64,000 nt of DNA from Anodontia alba (GCA_964016985.1 OZ024834.1:87456937-87520936); one strand, 5' to 3'. Shown: positions 43,733-54,494, counted from the stretch's first letter. The notes: a model not told the origin generated them from the sequence alone. A program made the numbers and translations.

Positions 43733-43819
43733 CTTGGGCGATTAATGAGCCTAAACGTCACGGTCCTCTGAAGTCGTCGACGTTTCCCGCTCCAAGAGAG
43801 AGGTTTTCACGTCAAGAGG
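43733..43819 (+). CDS. ARHGAP35: p190 RhoGAP candidate cassette exon 14b (87 nt)
   Basis: Found by inspection. The acceptor is TCATTTGCTTTTAAG and the donor GAGG|GTGATT, the same donor hexamer as exon 14. Its length is 87 nt and both ends are phase 1, so inclusion or skipping keeps the frame. It reads INEPKRHGPLKSSTFPAPRE then RFSRQE, with CpG- and GC-rich codons unlike the AT-rich repeats around it, and it lies in a non-repetitive island (43605-43975). It would insert 29 basic, Ser/Pro-rich residues into the linker. The alternative is a chance open stretch. Confidence 0.65.
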
Positions 43820-43987
43820 GTGATTAATTTGATAATCCGCATTGCTAGTCCTTAGCTTCATGTTGTGCTTTTAACATTCTTGTAATTAGCTAATGACCTG
43901 GACCAAGCTAAGGCTTTCAGGAAAAAGTTTGGACTGTTGCACTATCAACATATCTCAGAAAGCTGGACAGAAAGTTGGACTATATTT

Positions 43988-44276
43988 GGGGTGGTCGGAT
44001 GGTGCGAAGGTGTCGTGTATCTTGCATTATCGGGGCATCCAACTGATATTGGCTTACAGTTGGGCAAGGCCTGCTATCTTGTAGCGGGTAAGGGTAGAGG
44101 GGGAATGTTTTTATTTCTTCTGTTTCTTCACTTTCATTCCTGTTCCTCATTCTTCTCTATTCCTCTCTGTCATCTCTTCTACTATCTCTTCTATCTTTTT
44201 TCTCCCTTTCTCTGGGAGACGACACAAAATGACCCACAAGGGTTGACGTGTCGTTAAACCCCAACTCAATCAAAAA
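43988..44276 (+). mobile_element. SINE-B, full length, 12-bp target duplication
   Basis: GGGTGGTCGGATGGTGCGAA to AACCCCAACTCAATCAAAAA; flanked by TGGACTATATTT at 43976-43987 and 44277-44288. Confidence 0.9.
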
Positions 44277-44312
44277 TGGACTATATTTATCTGAAATATG
44301 AGGACACCTTAA

Positions 44313-44842
44313 AGGCTCCATATTCCTCAAAAATAGACATTCTATTATCCAGGAAAGGTTTAATAAATTGATATATGGTATTAATACAATCATAATATGT
44401 GGCACTTGACAGCCTGTAAAATTTTAGGTATTCTCTCATTCTTGAACCGGATCAAAAAGGAAATCTTCATCAAAAAATCATTTCATTTTTGATCCAGTTC
44501 AAAATCGAGAGACAAACTGAAATTTTACAATGTGTCAGGTGCCATATTTTATGATTGTATTAGGGGGTGGTTGGGTGGCGTGTATCTTACGTCACGGGGA
44601 TGTCCAACTGATATTGGCTTACAGTTGGGCAAGGCCTGCTATCCATTTAGCAGGTAAGGGTCGAGGGGAATGTTTTTATTTCTTCTGTTTCTTCACTTTC
44701 ATTTCTGTTCCTCTTTCTTCCCTGTCCCTCTCTTTCATCTCTCCTACTATCTCTTCTATTTCTTGTTTGTATTAATACCATATATCAATTTATTAAACCT
44801 TTCTTGGATAAAAAATGTCTATTCTTGAGGAATAGGGAGCCT
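44313..44842. mobile_element. TT4 element interrupted by SINE-B
   Basis: AGGCTCCATATTCCTCAAAA and TTGAGGAATAGGGAGCC ends with TTAA on both sides (44309-44312, 44843-44846). Confidence 0.82.
44563..44766 (+). mobile_element. SINE-B lacking its 3' end, 8-bp target duplication
   Basis: Starts GGGGGTGGTTGGGTGGCGTG and stops inside the pyrimidine block (TCTCTTCTATTTC), without the usual tail. TTGTATTA flanks it at 44555-44562 and 44767-44774. Confidence 0.8.
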
Positions 44843-45073
44843 TTAACTCTTTATCATACCTGTCTGAAACTTTTAAGGAGTCTGTTTGACTACCTGTTGA
44901 TACATCTCAAACTGCTTGATAAATGGCAAATAGTGCAGCATCTGATCTGTGTCCACACTGTTTGCTCAGCATCTGCTTGTTCCAGTACTTAAGGTAAATA
45001 TGGTTGACCTTTGACAGAAGGAGTAAACATTATGTATCGCTCCCAAGTATTCCTTTAGCTTGGTCCATAGTAT

Positions 45074-45358
45074 TTAATGCTTAGCACTCTGGGTAAAATT
45101 TTCAGCAGACAACTTTGAAATATTTTTTTCTTTTATATTTTTCCAGAAAACAGGATTTGACATTTCATGCAAATTGTCTGCAGTGGAGACAATTTGCATG
45201 AAATGTCAAATCCTGTAAACTGGATTTGACATTTCATGCAAATTATCTCCACTGCAGACAATTTGCATGAAATGTCAAATCCTGTTTTCTGGGGAAAATA
45301 AGAAAAATATCACCAATTTGTCATCTGCTGAATTAGCCCTTAGAGTGGTAAAGATTAA
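45074..45358. mobile_element. TT3 MITE with doubled core
   Basis: TTAA ends, GCTTAGCACTCTGGGTAAAA left, AGAGTGGTAAAGA right. The palindromic core (TTTGACATTTCATGCAAATT) occurs twice in a row, at about 45160-45215 and 45222-45285. Confidence 0.82.
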
Positions 45359-45610
45359 AACTTTAGATTTTAATTTTCGGTTGAATTTTTGTGATATTCC
45401 TAAAATAACAGTCTTTATCCTAACTATACTGAGTAAAAAGATGTGGAGATAATAATGCAACTTCACAGATTCAGATCAGCATGCTTGTCTGCTTTCTGAT
45501 CCTAGCCGGCCCATTCTAGCCAAATCCTAGGCAGATCTTGCTCAGCCAGCACATTCAGTCTGATTGTACAAATGTGCACACTGATTCTGGTTTATGCTGC
45601 TTACATATGC

Positions 45611-45800
45611 TTAAACTGAGGTCCTGCTGAATCCAGATATGTCCTGCTTTTTGCAAACAGTGTAGACCCAGATCAGTTGGCTTCTGCACTGTTTGTCATT
45701 AAGTATGCAAATTTGTAGCAACAGCTTGGATCAAGTAATCTGATTGGCTGACAATTAGAAGTGGGCTGGGCCTCTCCATTTATTCAGCATGACAAGGTAA
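45611..45800 (+). mobile_element. TT1 MITE with core deleted on one arm
   Basis: Left and right ends of TT1 are present; the AAGCCAACTGATCTGGATC arm is missing. Confidence 0.72.
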
Positions 45801-45983
45801 AGATTTAATAATACATTAAGGGGAACGAATACACATTCAGGGGAAGCAACTCTGTCAAAATTGTTCTTGAGTAGACCCCGTTTCAGAAGGGGTTTGATTT
45901 GCAGAAAACAAACAGGAAATCACAATGTTGTCTTCCTTTCGAAAAATGGTGGACAGTTTACCATGTGTATCTTGTCTACTTAA

Positions 45984-46163
45984 TTAACATCTCATGCTGA
46001 ATAAATTATGATGCCACCCCCACTTCTGTTAGCCAATCAGATTACTTGATCCAGATTTTTGATACAAATTAACATGATTAATGGCAAACAGTGCCGATCC
46101 AGAAGCCAACTAATCTTGATCTACACTGTTTGCAAAGGCAGGACATATCTGGGTTCAGCACTA
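45984..46163 (-). mobile_element. TT1 MITE, reverse, internally deleted
   Basis: TTAA then CATCTCATGCTGAATAAATT; one core arm missing; right end GGGTTCAGCAC decayed. Confidence 0.65.
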
Positions 46164-46164
46164 C

Positions 46165-46715
46165 TATGCTTTCAACAGCTTTCAGAAAGTCGTTTTTTGC
46201 ATGGTGCTTTATACGGAAGAAGTAAATTTGCAAACTTTTGTCATGATTAAATGCAAAACCGTTTGTCGTAACTACCTATGTACGAAAAAATTTATTATAG
46301 TCATTGGTTTTAAAAAAAAAAAATCAAATATTTTCACTTTTTCCCATAGAAAACATGAATGCAAATTATGCAGAAATCTGTAGGGTAGGTAACTTGGAGG
46401 CAGATTTTCAACAAGTTCGGCTGGTTCAATTTTTCTGAAATTTTCACAATATTGTTGTGAAATGTCAATAATTTAAATTCAGTAAAGAAAAATAAAATAT
46501 ATTTTCTTGGACAAAAATTAAAAAAAAACACTTTACTATAGAAATTGCATAGGTCAGACCAATTTTGGGCTGTACGTTTAATTTTAAGGTAAATATTTGA
46601 GAACAAAACACAGAAACAGAAAAGACAGATGGTTTCTGATAAAATATGGTCATTCAGAACAAAATATTCTGATTTAAAATAAAACGCCAAGCAAAAAACA
46701 TCTTTCCAAATGATG
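46165..46715 (+). repeat. Host repeat R, copy 2 (empty sites)
   Basis: Matches 35215-36375 without the two inserts: TTTTGTCATGATTAAATGCA at the TT4 site and GAACAAAATATTCTGATTTA at the TA1 site. Confidence 0.82.
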
Positions 46716-46933
46716 ACCAAAGGAGAGTAGTCTCCTAAACATGCTGATTTCTGTTGCCTATTACAAAAATTCAACTGAAAAAGGATTAGAAAATATATGT
46801 TCTTTTATGAAAGAGGTCAATGTCTTATATGTGTGATATCCTGCTTGTAACCACCAGCTAACATGAAAATTTATGAGCTATTTCCAGTATTTTCTGCAGG
46901 GGGATGTAGTAATATTTCACAGCCAAACTACCT

Positions 46934-47145
46934 TTAAAGCTTGTCCTGCTGAACCCGGATATACCCTGCCTTTGCAAACAGTGTAGATCCAGATCAGTTG
47001 GCTTTTAAGAAGCCAACTGATCTGGATCTGCACTGTTTGCCATTCAGTATGTGAATTTATGTCAGCAATATGGATCAAGTAATCTGATTAGCTGAAAATT
47101 TGAAAAGGGTGTGGCATCTTAATTTATTCAGCTGGGTAAGAGTTA
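46934..47145 (+). mobile_element. TT1 MITE
   Basis: TTAA ends; AGCTTGTCCTGCTGAACC; core GGCTTTTAAGAAGCC. Confidence 0.8.
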
Positions 47146-47482
47146 AAAAGAAGTAGGCAGGATTCTTTTTTTTGGTATACAGTGACAAATTAAGTGACTT
47201 CCTGTTTGCTTTCCTGCACATCGGCCCCTTTCTGAAAAGGGATCTACTCTAAAAAGAAGGAATTCGCTTGTATGTTAGTTTTGAGTTAAGATTGGGTGGA
47301 ACCATATGTTGTACTGCTTTAGCCTTGCTAACAATGGAGTAATTGCTTATACTAGTTAGTTGTAATAAACCTTTTAGAATGTCTAACAGTACCGTAGGTA
47401 CCCTAAATATTCAAACAGACAGTCCCAAGCCAACAGTATATATAGACCCAGATCAAACTCTCGAACAGTGTAGCTCGAAGCG

Positions 47483-47768
47483 GGTCTTGCTGACTCAGCT
47501 GGATGCATGTCTGACTGTTGATCAGGTGGTTTGCAGGTTTGACCCCCACCGAGTCGGCAACATTCTTCCGTAGAGATTGATTAGGAAATATTTTCTATGG
47601 TCATTCTCTCCCTTCCCCTGATTCAAGAAGGGCAGTTGTCAGTTTTTGGCCAAAGAATGTACACAATGCTGGTTAACAGCTTACCAGTAAAAGTGTGGTT
47701 AGGTAAACTGACTGCGCTCGACATGACCACATTGGGTTGACTGGGCTGTGAAACCTCAACACAATCAA
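47483..47768 (+). mobile_element. SINE-A, nearly complete
   Basis: Starts near TGCTGACTCAGCTGGATGCA; B box GGTTTGACCCC; tail GTGAAACCTCAACACAATCA. Confidence 0.8.
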
Positions 47769-48183
47769 AGTGCAGCTTGATCAGTGTCTACACTGTTAGC
47801 CTATTTTTATCACAACATTTTAGACATCTCATCAGGTAGTCAGAAGGGTTTGTTCAAGTGTTATGATAAATATAGTAAGAAGTTATAGGGAAGTGATACA
47901 TTTCAGGGGAAGTAACTTTGTCAGCAGTATGTTTACCTCCCTTCTGAAAAAGGTCTACTTTGGGAGCAAATTCTTTCCTTTTAAAGTAGACCTTTTAGCA
48001 GAAGGTGCATAATGGGCAGGAAACAGAGACTGAGTCACAAAAATTGTTTTCTTGGGGAAAAATGACAAAATATGCAAAATGTCTTCAGTCCCCAAAAGAT
48101 GTTCAAATATTTAGGGTAGATACAGTGAAACAAACATGATGGAATATTATGTACTTGCTTGGTGTTTTCTCCTGACAGCTGGC

Positions 48184-48397
48184 GTAACCCTGGTCCTGCA
48201 GAACCTGTATATGCCCTGCATTTGCAAACAGTGTAGATCCAGATCAGTTGGCTTCTGAAGAAGCCAACTGATCTGGATCTGCACTGTGTGTCATTTAGTA
48301 TGTGACATTGTATCAATAATCTTGATCAAGCAATGTGATAGGTTGACAGTTAGAAGTGGGCGTGGCATCATAATTTATTCAGCATTACAAGGGTTAA
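48184..48397 (+). mobile_element. TT1 MITE
   Basis: GTAACCCTGGTCCTGCAGAA left; core GGCTTCTGAAGAAGCC; TTACAAGGG-TTAA right. Confidence 0.8.
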
Positions 48398-49699
48398 TAG
48401 TTTTAGAGAGAGAAAATGTAGCTTAGCTTATCCTGTTTGCGAAGCTTTTTACCTTTTTTCCTTGACCTTGTTTTTTTTTCTTTTCCTTGTTTTTTTTTTT
48501 TTTTTTTTTTCTTTTTTTTCATCTTGAAAGACAGGATATTTACTCTACATAATACTAATGTACTTATAGTGAAATTTAAACACGTTAGATTAGTTAAATT
48601 TTGTACTTATCTGTATTTTCCCTGAAAACAGAGCTTGATAAATGTCTGGGGAAAATAAGAAAAATATATATATATACTAATATTTATATTAAGCTGGTGA
48701 AGGGTTGAAATATAGCTTCTATCATTTAAACACTGTTTCCAGAAATATATTTTGGACTTTTAGGTGAATAGATATTCGTACATGAAAGATTTTGCAGTGT
48801 GGGTAGTTAAATGGACTTCTAGGATAAGTGGGGTGAAGAGAAACAGTTTTAATATTAACTGTAGCATCCACAGTTCATATTGTATTTATACCCATAGTGG
48901 GACACTTTAAGTCCTTACCATGCTTGTCTTAAAATTTGAATAGCTCTCTATTTTACCACCTGTTGATGTGTCCACAATATTGCTGGACAAGTTTGGCAAA
49001 CAGGGTAGACCCTGATCAGATGCCACACTCTGCAACCTCTGATCTGGATCTACACTGTTTGCTCAGACCTGTCAGTCCCAGTACTTAGGGTTATTATGGT
49101 ATGTTACAAGACCTGTTTTGCATATGGCATGGCCTATTTAGTCTGCTTGTCCCCTCTATGTTTGTTACCTAGCCTGTAGTCTGTAGTCTTTATCTGAGTG
49201 TGTAGAGGTTAGATTTCTATTGTAAGAATTGTACATATTGCATTGAAAAAAAGAAAAATCTACTTTAGGGGACTGAATACCTTTGTTGGATTTTCTGCCG
49301 TTTTTAGCTTGCCTGTACGAAAGTACAGTTAGAGCTATAGTAGTCACCATGGCATTGACATTGGTATCGGCATCGGTTAAAGTTTTTGGTTAAAGTTTCC
49401 TAAAGGCTATATCTCCTGAACCTCTGAATGGAAGTAGTTCATACTTGCCCTGATGTTAGATACTGGTGTGAAGTTCTGTGCTGTACCATCATGGCCCACA
49501 TGAGTGACCTTGAGGAGGTCAAGGTCACAGACTTAGAAACAAATTACGTTAAAGATTTTGGTTAAAGTTTTTAGAGGCAAAGTGTGATTCAGATGAGCTA
49601 CGCTGTCCTGCGTCAGCTCTTATTTACAAGAGAAACAACTTTTGTGACTTCTTGATTGTTTTCCCTCACACCAGACCCCCTTCTGAAAAGGGGTTGATT

Positions 49700-49912
49700 T
49701 TAACCCTTGACTTGTTGAACCAGAATATACACTGCCTTTGCAAACAGTATAGATCCAGATCAGTTGGCTTCTAAGAAGCCAGCTGATCTGGATCTGCACT
49801 GTTTGTCAGTAAGTATTCAAATTTGTATCATCAACTTGAATCAAGTGATCTGATTGGCTGAAAATTAGAAGTGGGCGTGGTATCTTAATTTATTCAGCAG
49901 GTCAAGGGTCAA
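49700..49912 (+). mobile_element. TT1 MITE
   Basis: TTAA then CCCTTGACTTGTTGAACC; core GGCTTCTAAGAAGCC; GGTCAAGGG right. Confidence 0.8.
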
Positions 49913-50374
49913 AAGGAAAGTCTGTCAGAATACTTAGGGTATATATGGTACCTGTCTGTAAGGACATACCTGGTTATAAGGATATCTGTTTTTAAGGATA
50001 TACCTGATTTTTTAAGGACAATCTATTTACAAGTATATGGATAAACTTGTTTGTAAGGTTAAGCTGTTTATGAGGACATAATCTTTTTATAATATCTTTC
50101 TTCAGGTCCTTGATGCAGCTGTTCGAGAAGCTGAAGATGTCTCGTCTTTTATTGCTATTCTTTTGTCATTTTTCTGTGAAGTTTGGAAACCTTTTGTCTT
50201 TTTTACTTCTATGCACTATCATTATTCTCAAATCAAAATTATGACAAAAAATTACACTGAGCTATATAATTTCTATAGTTAAATGATTTTTCTTGAAAAC
50301 TTGTGACAGAAAATATTCTTCATTTCTTTGTTAGTTTTCTAACATGCAATAATGTTTGTTTGTTACATTTTCAG

Positions 50375-50484
50375 ATGAAATCTTCAACTCTCCCCTTAAC
50401 TCTCACGAGAACCTCGAGGAAACTGTATGGCAAGATAATGTGGCTTATGAAAGAGCATCCATGTATAAACCAAATAAATCCCAG
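50375..50484 (+). CDS. ARHGAP35: p190 RhoGAP exon 15: linker
   Basis: Residues 1122-1158 (without exon 14b). The acceptor is TTACATTTTCAG and the donor CCCAG|GTAAAT (phase 0). DEIFNSPLNSHENLEET resembles human EEVFNSPRAGSPLCNS, a marker of the mid-linker; VAYERASMYKPNKSQ follows. Supported by homology and phase. Confidence 0.9.
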
Positions 50485-51417
50485 GTAAATACATGGAATA
50501 AATCAGACTGTTAAGTACAGGTGCACTCAAAATGAGGATTTTGATTTTACTGGGGCTGTGTAATGGTGTTATTTTTCAGAGTGGGACAAAGTTTGATATT
50601 TGAGTGGGGTTGGGGTGCAGGAATTTTATATTGTTCCATGAAAATAATTTCTTTTCTAAATATAAGTTTGTATTGTTGCTGGATTAGTGATGGGAAGCAT
50701 TTTTAACCTCCTTACTATTGTGGTAAGCAGTAAACAGCCATTTTTGTCACAACTGCTTTAGCAAGCAGGAGCAGCATAGCGATCACTTTCGGATGTCATC
50801 ATTGGCATCGTTATCGGCATCAGCAAGTCTGTGTGTTTAGCTCCATTTCACAAACACCAAGGCTTCTAGGCAAATGGAACTTCATATACACATCCACCAT
50901 GATGCCATGATGCACCCTGCCCACTGCCATCTACTTCCACTGACCATGACCCTTTTTTCACGCTTGGCTGAACATGGTTAGTCTGTGCCTTAGCTCCGAT
51001 TCACCATTGTGACACAGCCATTTGGCAAATTCCTTGTTAAAACCCTTCTCTTGCTGAACACGACATGCCCTGTCTTAGCAAACAGTGTAGATCCAGATCA
51101 GTTGGCTTCTGAAGAAGCCAACTGATCTGGATCTGCATTGTTTATCATTAAATATGTGAATTTCTATCAAAAACCCGGATCAAGTAATCTGATTGGCTGG
51201 AAATTAGAAGTGGGCGTGGCATCTTAATTTATTCAGCATGACAAGAGTTAAATAAATATTATCTTGATGTAATTTGCAAAGTGAAAGAAACAATATAATA
51301 ATCATTTTCAGTATTTCTTATTGGCTTTTTGTTATAGAAGAGGTACCAATTCTTGGTCTTAAAGTCTTTTGCTGGGAGATTTTTGCTATGCTTAAAGAAT
51401 TTTGATTTAATTTTCAG
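50485..51417 (+). other. Intron 15
   Basis: A low-copy repeat at about 50755-51030 (ATTGGCATCGTTATCGGCAT) and TT1 (51037-51251). The rest is unassigned. Confidence 0.8.
51037..51251 (+). mobile_element. TT1 MITE
   Basis: TTAA ends; core GGCTTCTGAAGAAGCC; right GCATGACAAGAG. Confidence 0.85.
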
Positions 51418-51522
51418 TTTTACTTTGGTGGCCCTTTGTCAAGAGGACCTAGGGGTCAGGTTCAAGCCCCACTTGCCATGCCAGAAAGAATTGAGATATC
51501 GGATACCTATGGGACTGTCTTT
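51418..51522 (+). CDS. ARHGAP35: p190 RhoGAP exon 16: linker
   Basis: Residues 1159-1193, 105 nt, phase 0 at both ends. The acceptor is TTAATTTTCAG and the donor CTTT|GTAAGT. FYFGGPLSRGPRGQV is followed by IEISDTYGTVF, a Tyr in an acidic setting that could be phosphorylated (inference). There is no close human match, but the phase fits both neighbours. Confidence 0.86.
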
Positions 51523-51924
51523 GTAAGTAAAGATTGTTATCTTCTCCTGATGTCTGTGTTTCATTACACAGTGCTATTGTCCCAGAATAACTGAAAAACT
51601 GTTGATGGGACATAAAACATAAATTTTAGACTACTGGTTGTTATTATAGAAGAAATTTTAATAATTTTACTCCGGATGTATCATGCCAGCCAGATGTATG
51701 TATTTTTGTTTGTGTGTGTGTGTGAGGGATGGGTGGGTTTGTGGGGGGTGGGGACTGGGGTGGTGTTGGTGGTAACTATGGAAACAGCCAGGATATAGAC
51801 CAGTGTCTGCAGGTATTTGTAAAAAGTGTTTTGATGGTATTCTCCATCTTGCCAACAAGTAGCCATAAACTAAAACGTGAGTAGCCGATAGTCAAGAAGA
51901 TATATACAGTTGACGTTAAGGATC

Positions 51925-52120
51925 CATAGCTCTTGATAAGATGCTTTTTTTTCAGTTCAAAAGCATTGATATTTTTCTTATTTCTCCACGAAAATGTATG
52001 TTATGGGTACTCTTTAGAAGCACCTTGGTTGAGGCACTTCTAATGAGTACCCACAACATACGTCATTGTGGAGAAATAAGAAAACTATTTACCTGATACG
52101 TGCTCTTATACAGACCTATG
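51925..52120. mobile_element. FB1 foldback element
   Basis: CATAGCTCTTGATAAGATGC left; core AGCACCTTGGTTGAGGCACT; CTTATACAGACCTATG right. Confidence 0.78.
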
Positions 52121-52208
52121 TGATCTCAGATATTGTATTTGTCCTAAAGATTCAACATGAACTAACCATCATCATCTTTGCCTTGTTGAGTAACAGATGT
52201 AAAGCTTT

Positions 52209-52688
52209 TTAAGGCTTAGCACTGTGTGTAAAATTTTCAGCAGATGACATATTGAAATATTTTTCACAGAAAACAGATTTTGAAATTTCATGCAAATTGT
52301 CTTCACTGGAGACAATTTGCCTGAATTGTCAAATTCTGTTTTCTACCGAAAGAATATTCCATCCATTTTACATCTGCCTGCGGGTCTCGGTGGCTCAGTT
52401 GGATGCTCGTCCGACTGGTGATCAGGAGATTGCTGGGTTTGATCATGAAATATTTTCTATGGTCATTCTCTCCCTTCCGTTGATTCAAGAAGGGCATTTG
52501 TCGTTTCTGGCAAAATAATGTGCACAACACTGGTTAACCGCTTAGAGGACTAAGCCTGCCCAGTAAAAGTGTGGTTAGGTAGAAATGTACTCAACATTGA
52601 TCTCATTGGGTTGACTGGGCCGTGAAACCTCAACACAAACAAACAAATTGTCATCTGCTGAATTAGCCCAGTGAGTGTTGAAGGTTAA
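52209..52688. mobile_element. TT3 MITE interrupted by SINE-A
   Basis: TTAAGGCTTAGCACTGTGTG left; ATTGTCATCTGCTGAATTAG right with GGTTAA. The SINE separates the right arm. Confidence 0.78.
52380..52649 (+). mobile_element. SINE-A in TT3
   Basis: A box TGGCTCAGTTGGATGC, an internal deletion after the B-box region, tail GTGAAACCTCAACACAAACA. CATCTGC on both sides (52371-52377, 52655-52661) is the probable target duplication. Confidence 0.8.
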
Positions 52689-52733
52689 GTAGTTAGCATA
52701 GACTCTGTTATATTTCTATTACTTTCTATGCAG

Positions 52734-52842
52734 GATGCGTTGCCGGGCAGTGGACAAGAAGCAGATTACGCCTCGGTAGATGATGCCTTACCAGCAGGAA
52801 AACTGCACAGAATCAAGTCAACAACAAAGAAGAATGAAAAAG
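52734..52842 (+). CDS. ARHGAP35: p190 RhoGAP exon 17: linker
   Basis: Residues 1194-1230. The acceptor CTTTCTATGCAG is strong and the donor is AAAAG|GTTTGT (phase 1). DALPGSGQEADYASVDDALP includes DYASVDD, reminiscent of human SDYAEPMDAVV around tyrosine 1087, though the Pro at +3 is absent. It ends with a basic Lys/Thr stretch. Confidence 0.88.
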
Positions 52843-52888
52843 GTTTGTTTCTATGAGAATTCAGCCCTTTTCACCCTTGAGTTTCTGA

Positions 52889-53181
52889 CGGGGGTGGTTG
52901 GGTGTGGCGAAGGTGGCTGGTATCTTATGTTACCTGGGCGTCCTACTGATATTGGCTTCCAGTTGGGCAAGGCCTGCTATCCTTGTAGAAGGTTAGGGTA
53001 GAGGGGGAATGTTTTTATTTCTTCTGTTTCTTCACTTTCATTCCTGTTCCTCTTTCTTCCCTGTCCCTCTCTTTTATCTCCTCTACTGTCTCTTCTATCT
53101 CTTTTCTCCCTTTCTCTGGGAGACGACACAAAATGACCCAAAAGGGTTGACACGTCGTTAAACCCCAACACAATCAATGGG
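52889..53181 (+). mobile_element. SINE-B, full length, 15-bp target duplication
   Basis: Flanked by exact CCCTTGAGTTTCTGA at 52874-52888 and 53182-53196. It starts 46 bp after the exon 17 donor. Confidence 0.92.
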
Positions 53182-53889
53182 CCCTTGAGTTTCTGATGTG
53201 GACTCTTCCATCTTTGTTTTTGGTCATGTCCATTATTGTCAGTAGGTTTTTAACTCAAAATCATTAACAGACTGGCAAATAGTGTAGATCCTGATGAGAT
53301 GGCTCATTATGAGCCGTCTCATCTGGATCTACACTGTTTGCATAGGTGTTTTTGTACTGGTCTACAGGGTTGAAATGGTTAATTCAGCCAGGAGTTGGGG
53401 GAAAAAGAACTTTTAACATTCAGTCAGTAGAAAAATTACTGGGAATTTCACACAAAACTTGCATCATCTAGGAATGCCATGTGTGCATCCAAAGAAACCA
53501 CTCAAGGCTTCAGTAATGTTTCCATCCATGCAAAACTAAGGAAATCTGCATTTATAGGCTAATTTCCCGCTAATGAGTGGCTAAATTCCTGTTCATGAGT
53601 GCAGCTGTCTCGTAACCTATTTCAGTCTGGAAACCCTCCACAGAATGCGGCATCTGATCAGGGGCTCCACTGTTTGCAAATAGTTTAGCCATTTTTCTCT
53701 AGGAATATCTAAATCACATAACTTGACATAGCTAAAAACTGAAATTGGACTCTTCCAGTATATATGTAGGGGAGTTTATTCAGTCTGAAATGGGTTATAC
53801 AAGTTTGAATGCATATATACTGTAATAATCTGAGGTATTCAGACATCATAACTACTTAAGTATTCTTGGATGATTACCTGGTGACCTTG

Positions 53890-54073
53890 CTGTTGGTGAG
53901 GTACTTTTTTCGGCCAAAGTGTATAGGTATTTTTCTAATTTCTCCACTAAGCATGTTATGGGTACTCATTAGAGGTGCCGTGCTGAGGTACTTGTAATGA
54001 GTACCCACAATATATGTTACGGAGAAATAAGAAAAAGTATTTATCTACATACCCCTTTTATCTGGAGCTATGC
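53890..54073. mobile_element. FB1 foldback element, decayed
   Basis: GTACTTTTTTCGGCCAAAGT, TATGGGTACTCATTAGAGGT and the inverted arm; right end TTATCTGGAGCTATG. Confidence 0.65.
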
Positions 54074-54245
54074 TGGAGGTGAGTCTAGAAAGTACTGCCT
54101 GAAGGGCAAACAGTGTAGATCTTGATCAGATTGCTGAAGGAATAATTTGGTCAGGTCCTGCAATGTTCACTTAGGCATGTATGTTGAAATATCTACGGTC
54201 AGTATGGTTTATCAGATTGTTCAGATACTCTTTATTTCTCCACAG

Positions 54246-54458
54246 CTACAGATTCAGAAGAATCTGAATTCAGTTCATTAGAACGAGAGAAACGTGACAT
54301 GTACTCGAAAGTGAATCGCAAGCCGACACCACACAAGAAGAAACACCGACATCATCGTAACCAAGAGAAATTGCACGAGAAATTTGTAACTCAAGTTTAT
54401 CACGATCCTCGTCAGACGGACCATGATCGGTTACAAGGAATGGAGGCAGGAGATCGAG
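54246..54458 (+). CDS. ARHGAP35: p190 RhoGAP exon 18: linker with conserved SSLER motif
   Basis: Residues 1230-1301. The acceptor is ATTTCTCCACAG and the donor CGAG|GTTTGT (phase 1). ATDSEESEFSSLEREKR aligns with human GSDSEMDTSSLERGRK, one of the best conserved linker motifs. Then comes the basic HKKKHRHHRNQEK and VYHDPRQTDHDRLQG. The basic cluster could act as a nuclear or lipid-binding signal (inference). Confidence 0.92.
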
Positions 54459-54494
54459 GTTTGTCTGCATGTTATATAACTCACCATCTAACTT

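Larger units (their letters stand above)
43820..50374 (+). other. Intron 14b (6.6 kb)
   Basis: SINE-B, TT4 split by SINE-B, TT3 with doubled core, TT1 copies (45611, 45984, 46934, 48184, 49700), repeat R copy 2, FB2 pieces (45825, 47195, 47885, 49625), SINE-A, palindrome (48990-49065), and a low-copy repeat with CAAGGTCA motifs (49310-49630). 48400-48900 and 49920-50370 show no recognised element. Confidence 0.8.
51523..52733 (+). other. Intron 16
   Basis: A short GT-rich tract (51708-51770), FB1 (51925-52120), TT3 split by SINE-A (52209-52688). Confidence 0.8.
52843..54245 (+). other. Intron 17
   Basis: SINE-B (52889-53181), palindromes with GTGTAGATCC..GATCTGGATC (53275-53345) and a decayed copy (54105-54180), FB1 (53890-54073). 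Confidence 0.8.

Noticed and set aside
46334..46774. 146-codon open frame, - strand
   Set aside because: Lies in repeat R, is rich in Phe/Lys/Asn from AT bias, and has no recognisable domain; the copy at 35215 does not keep the frame.
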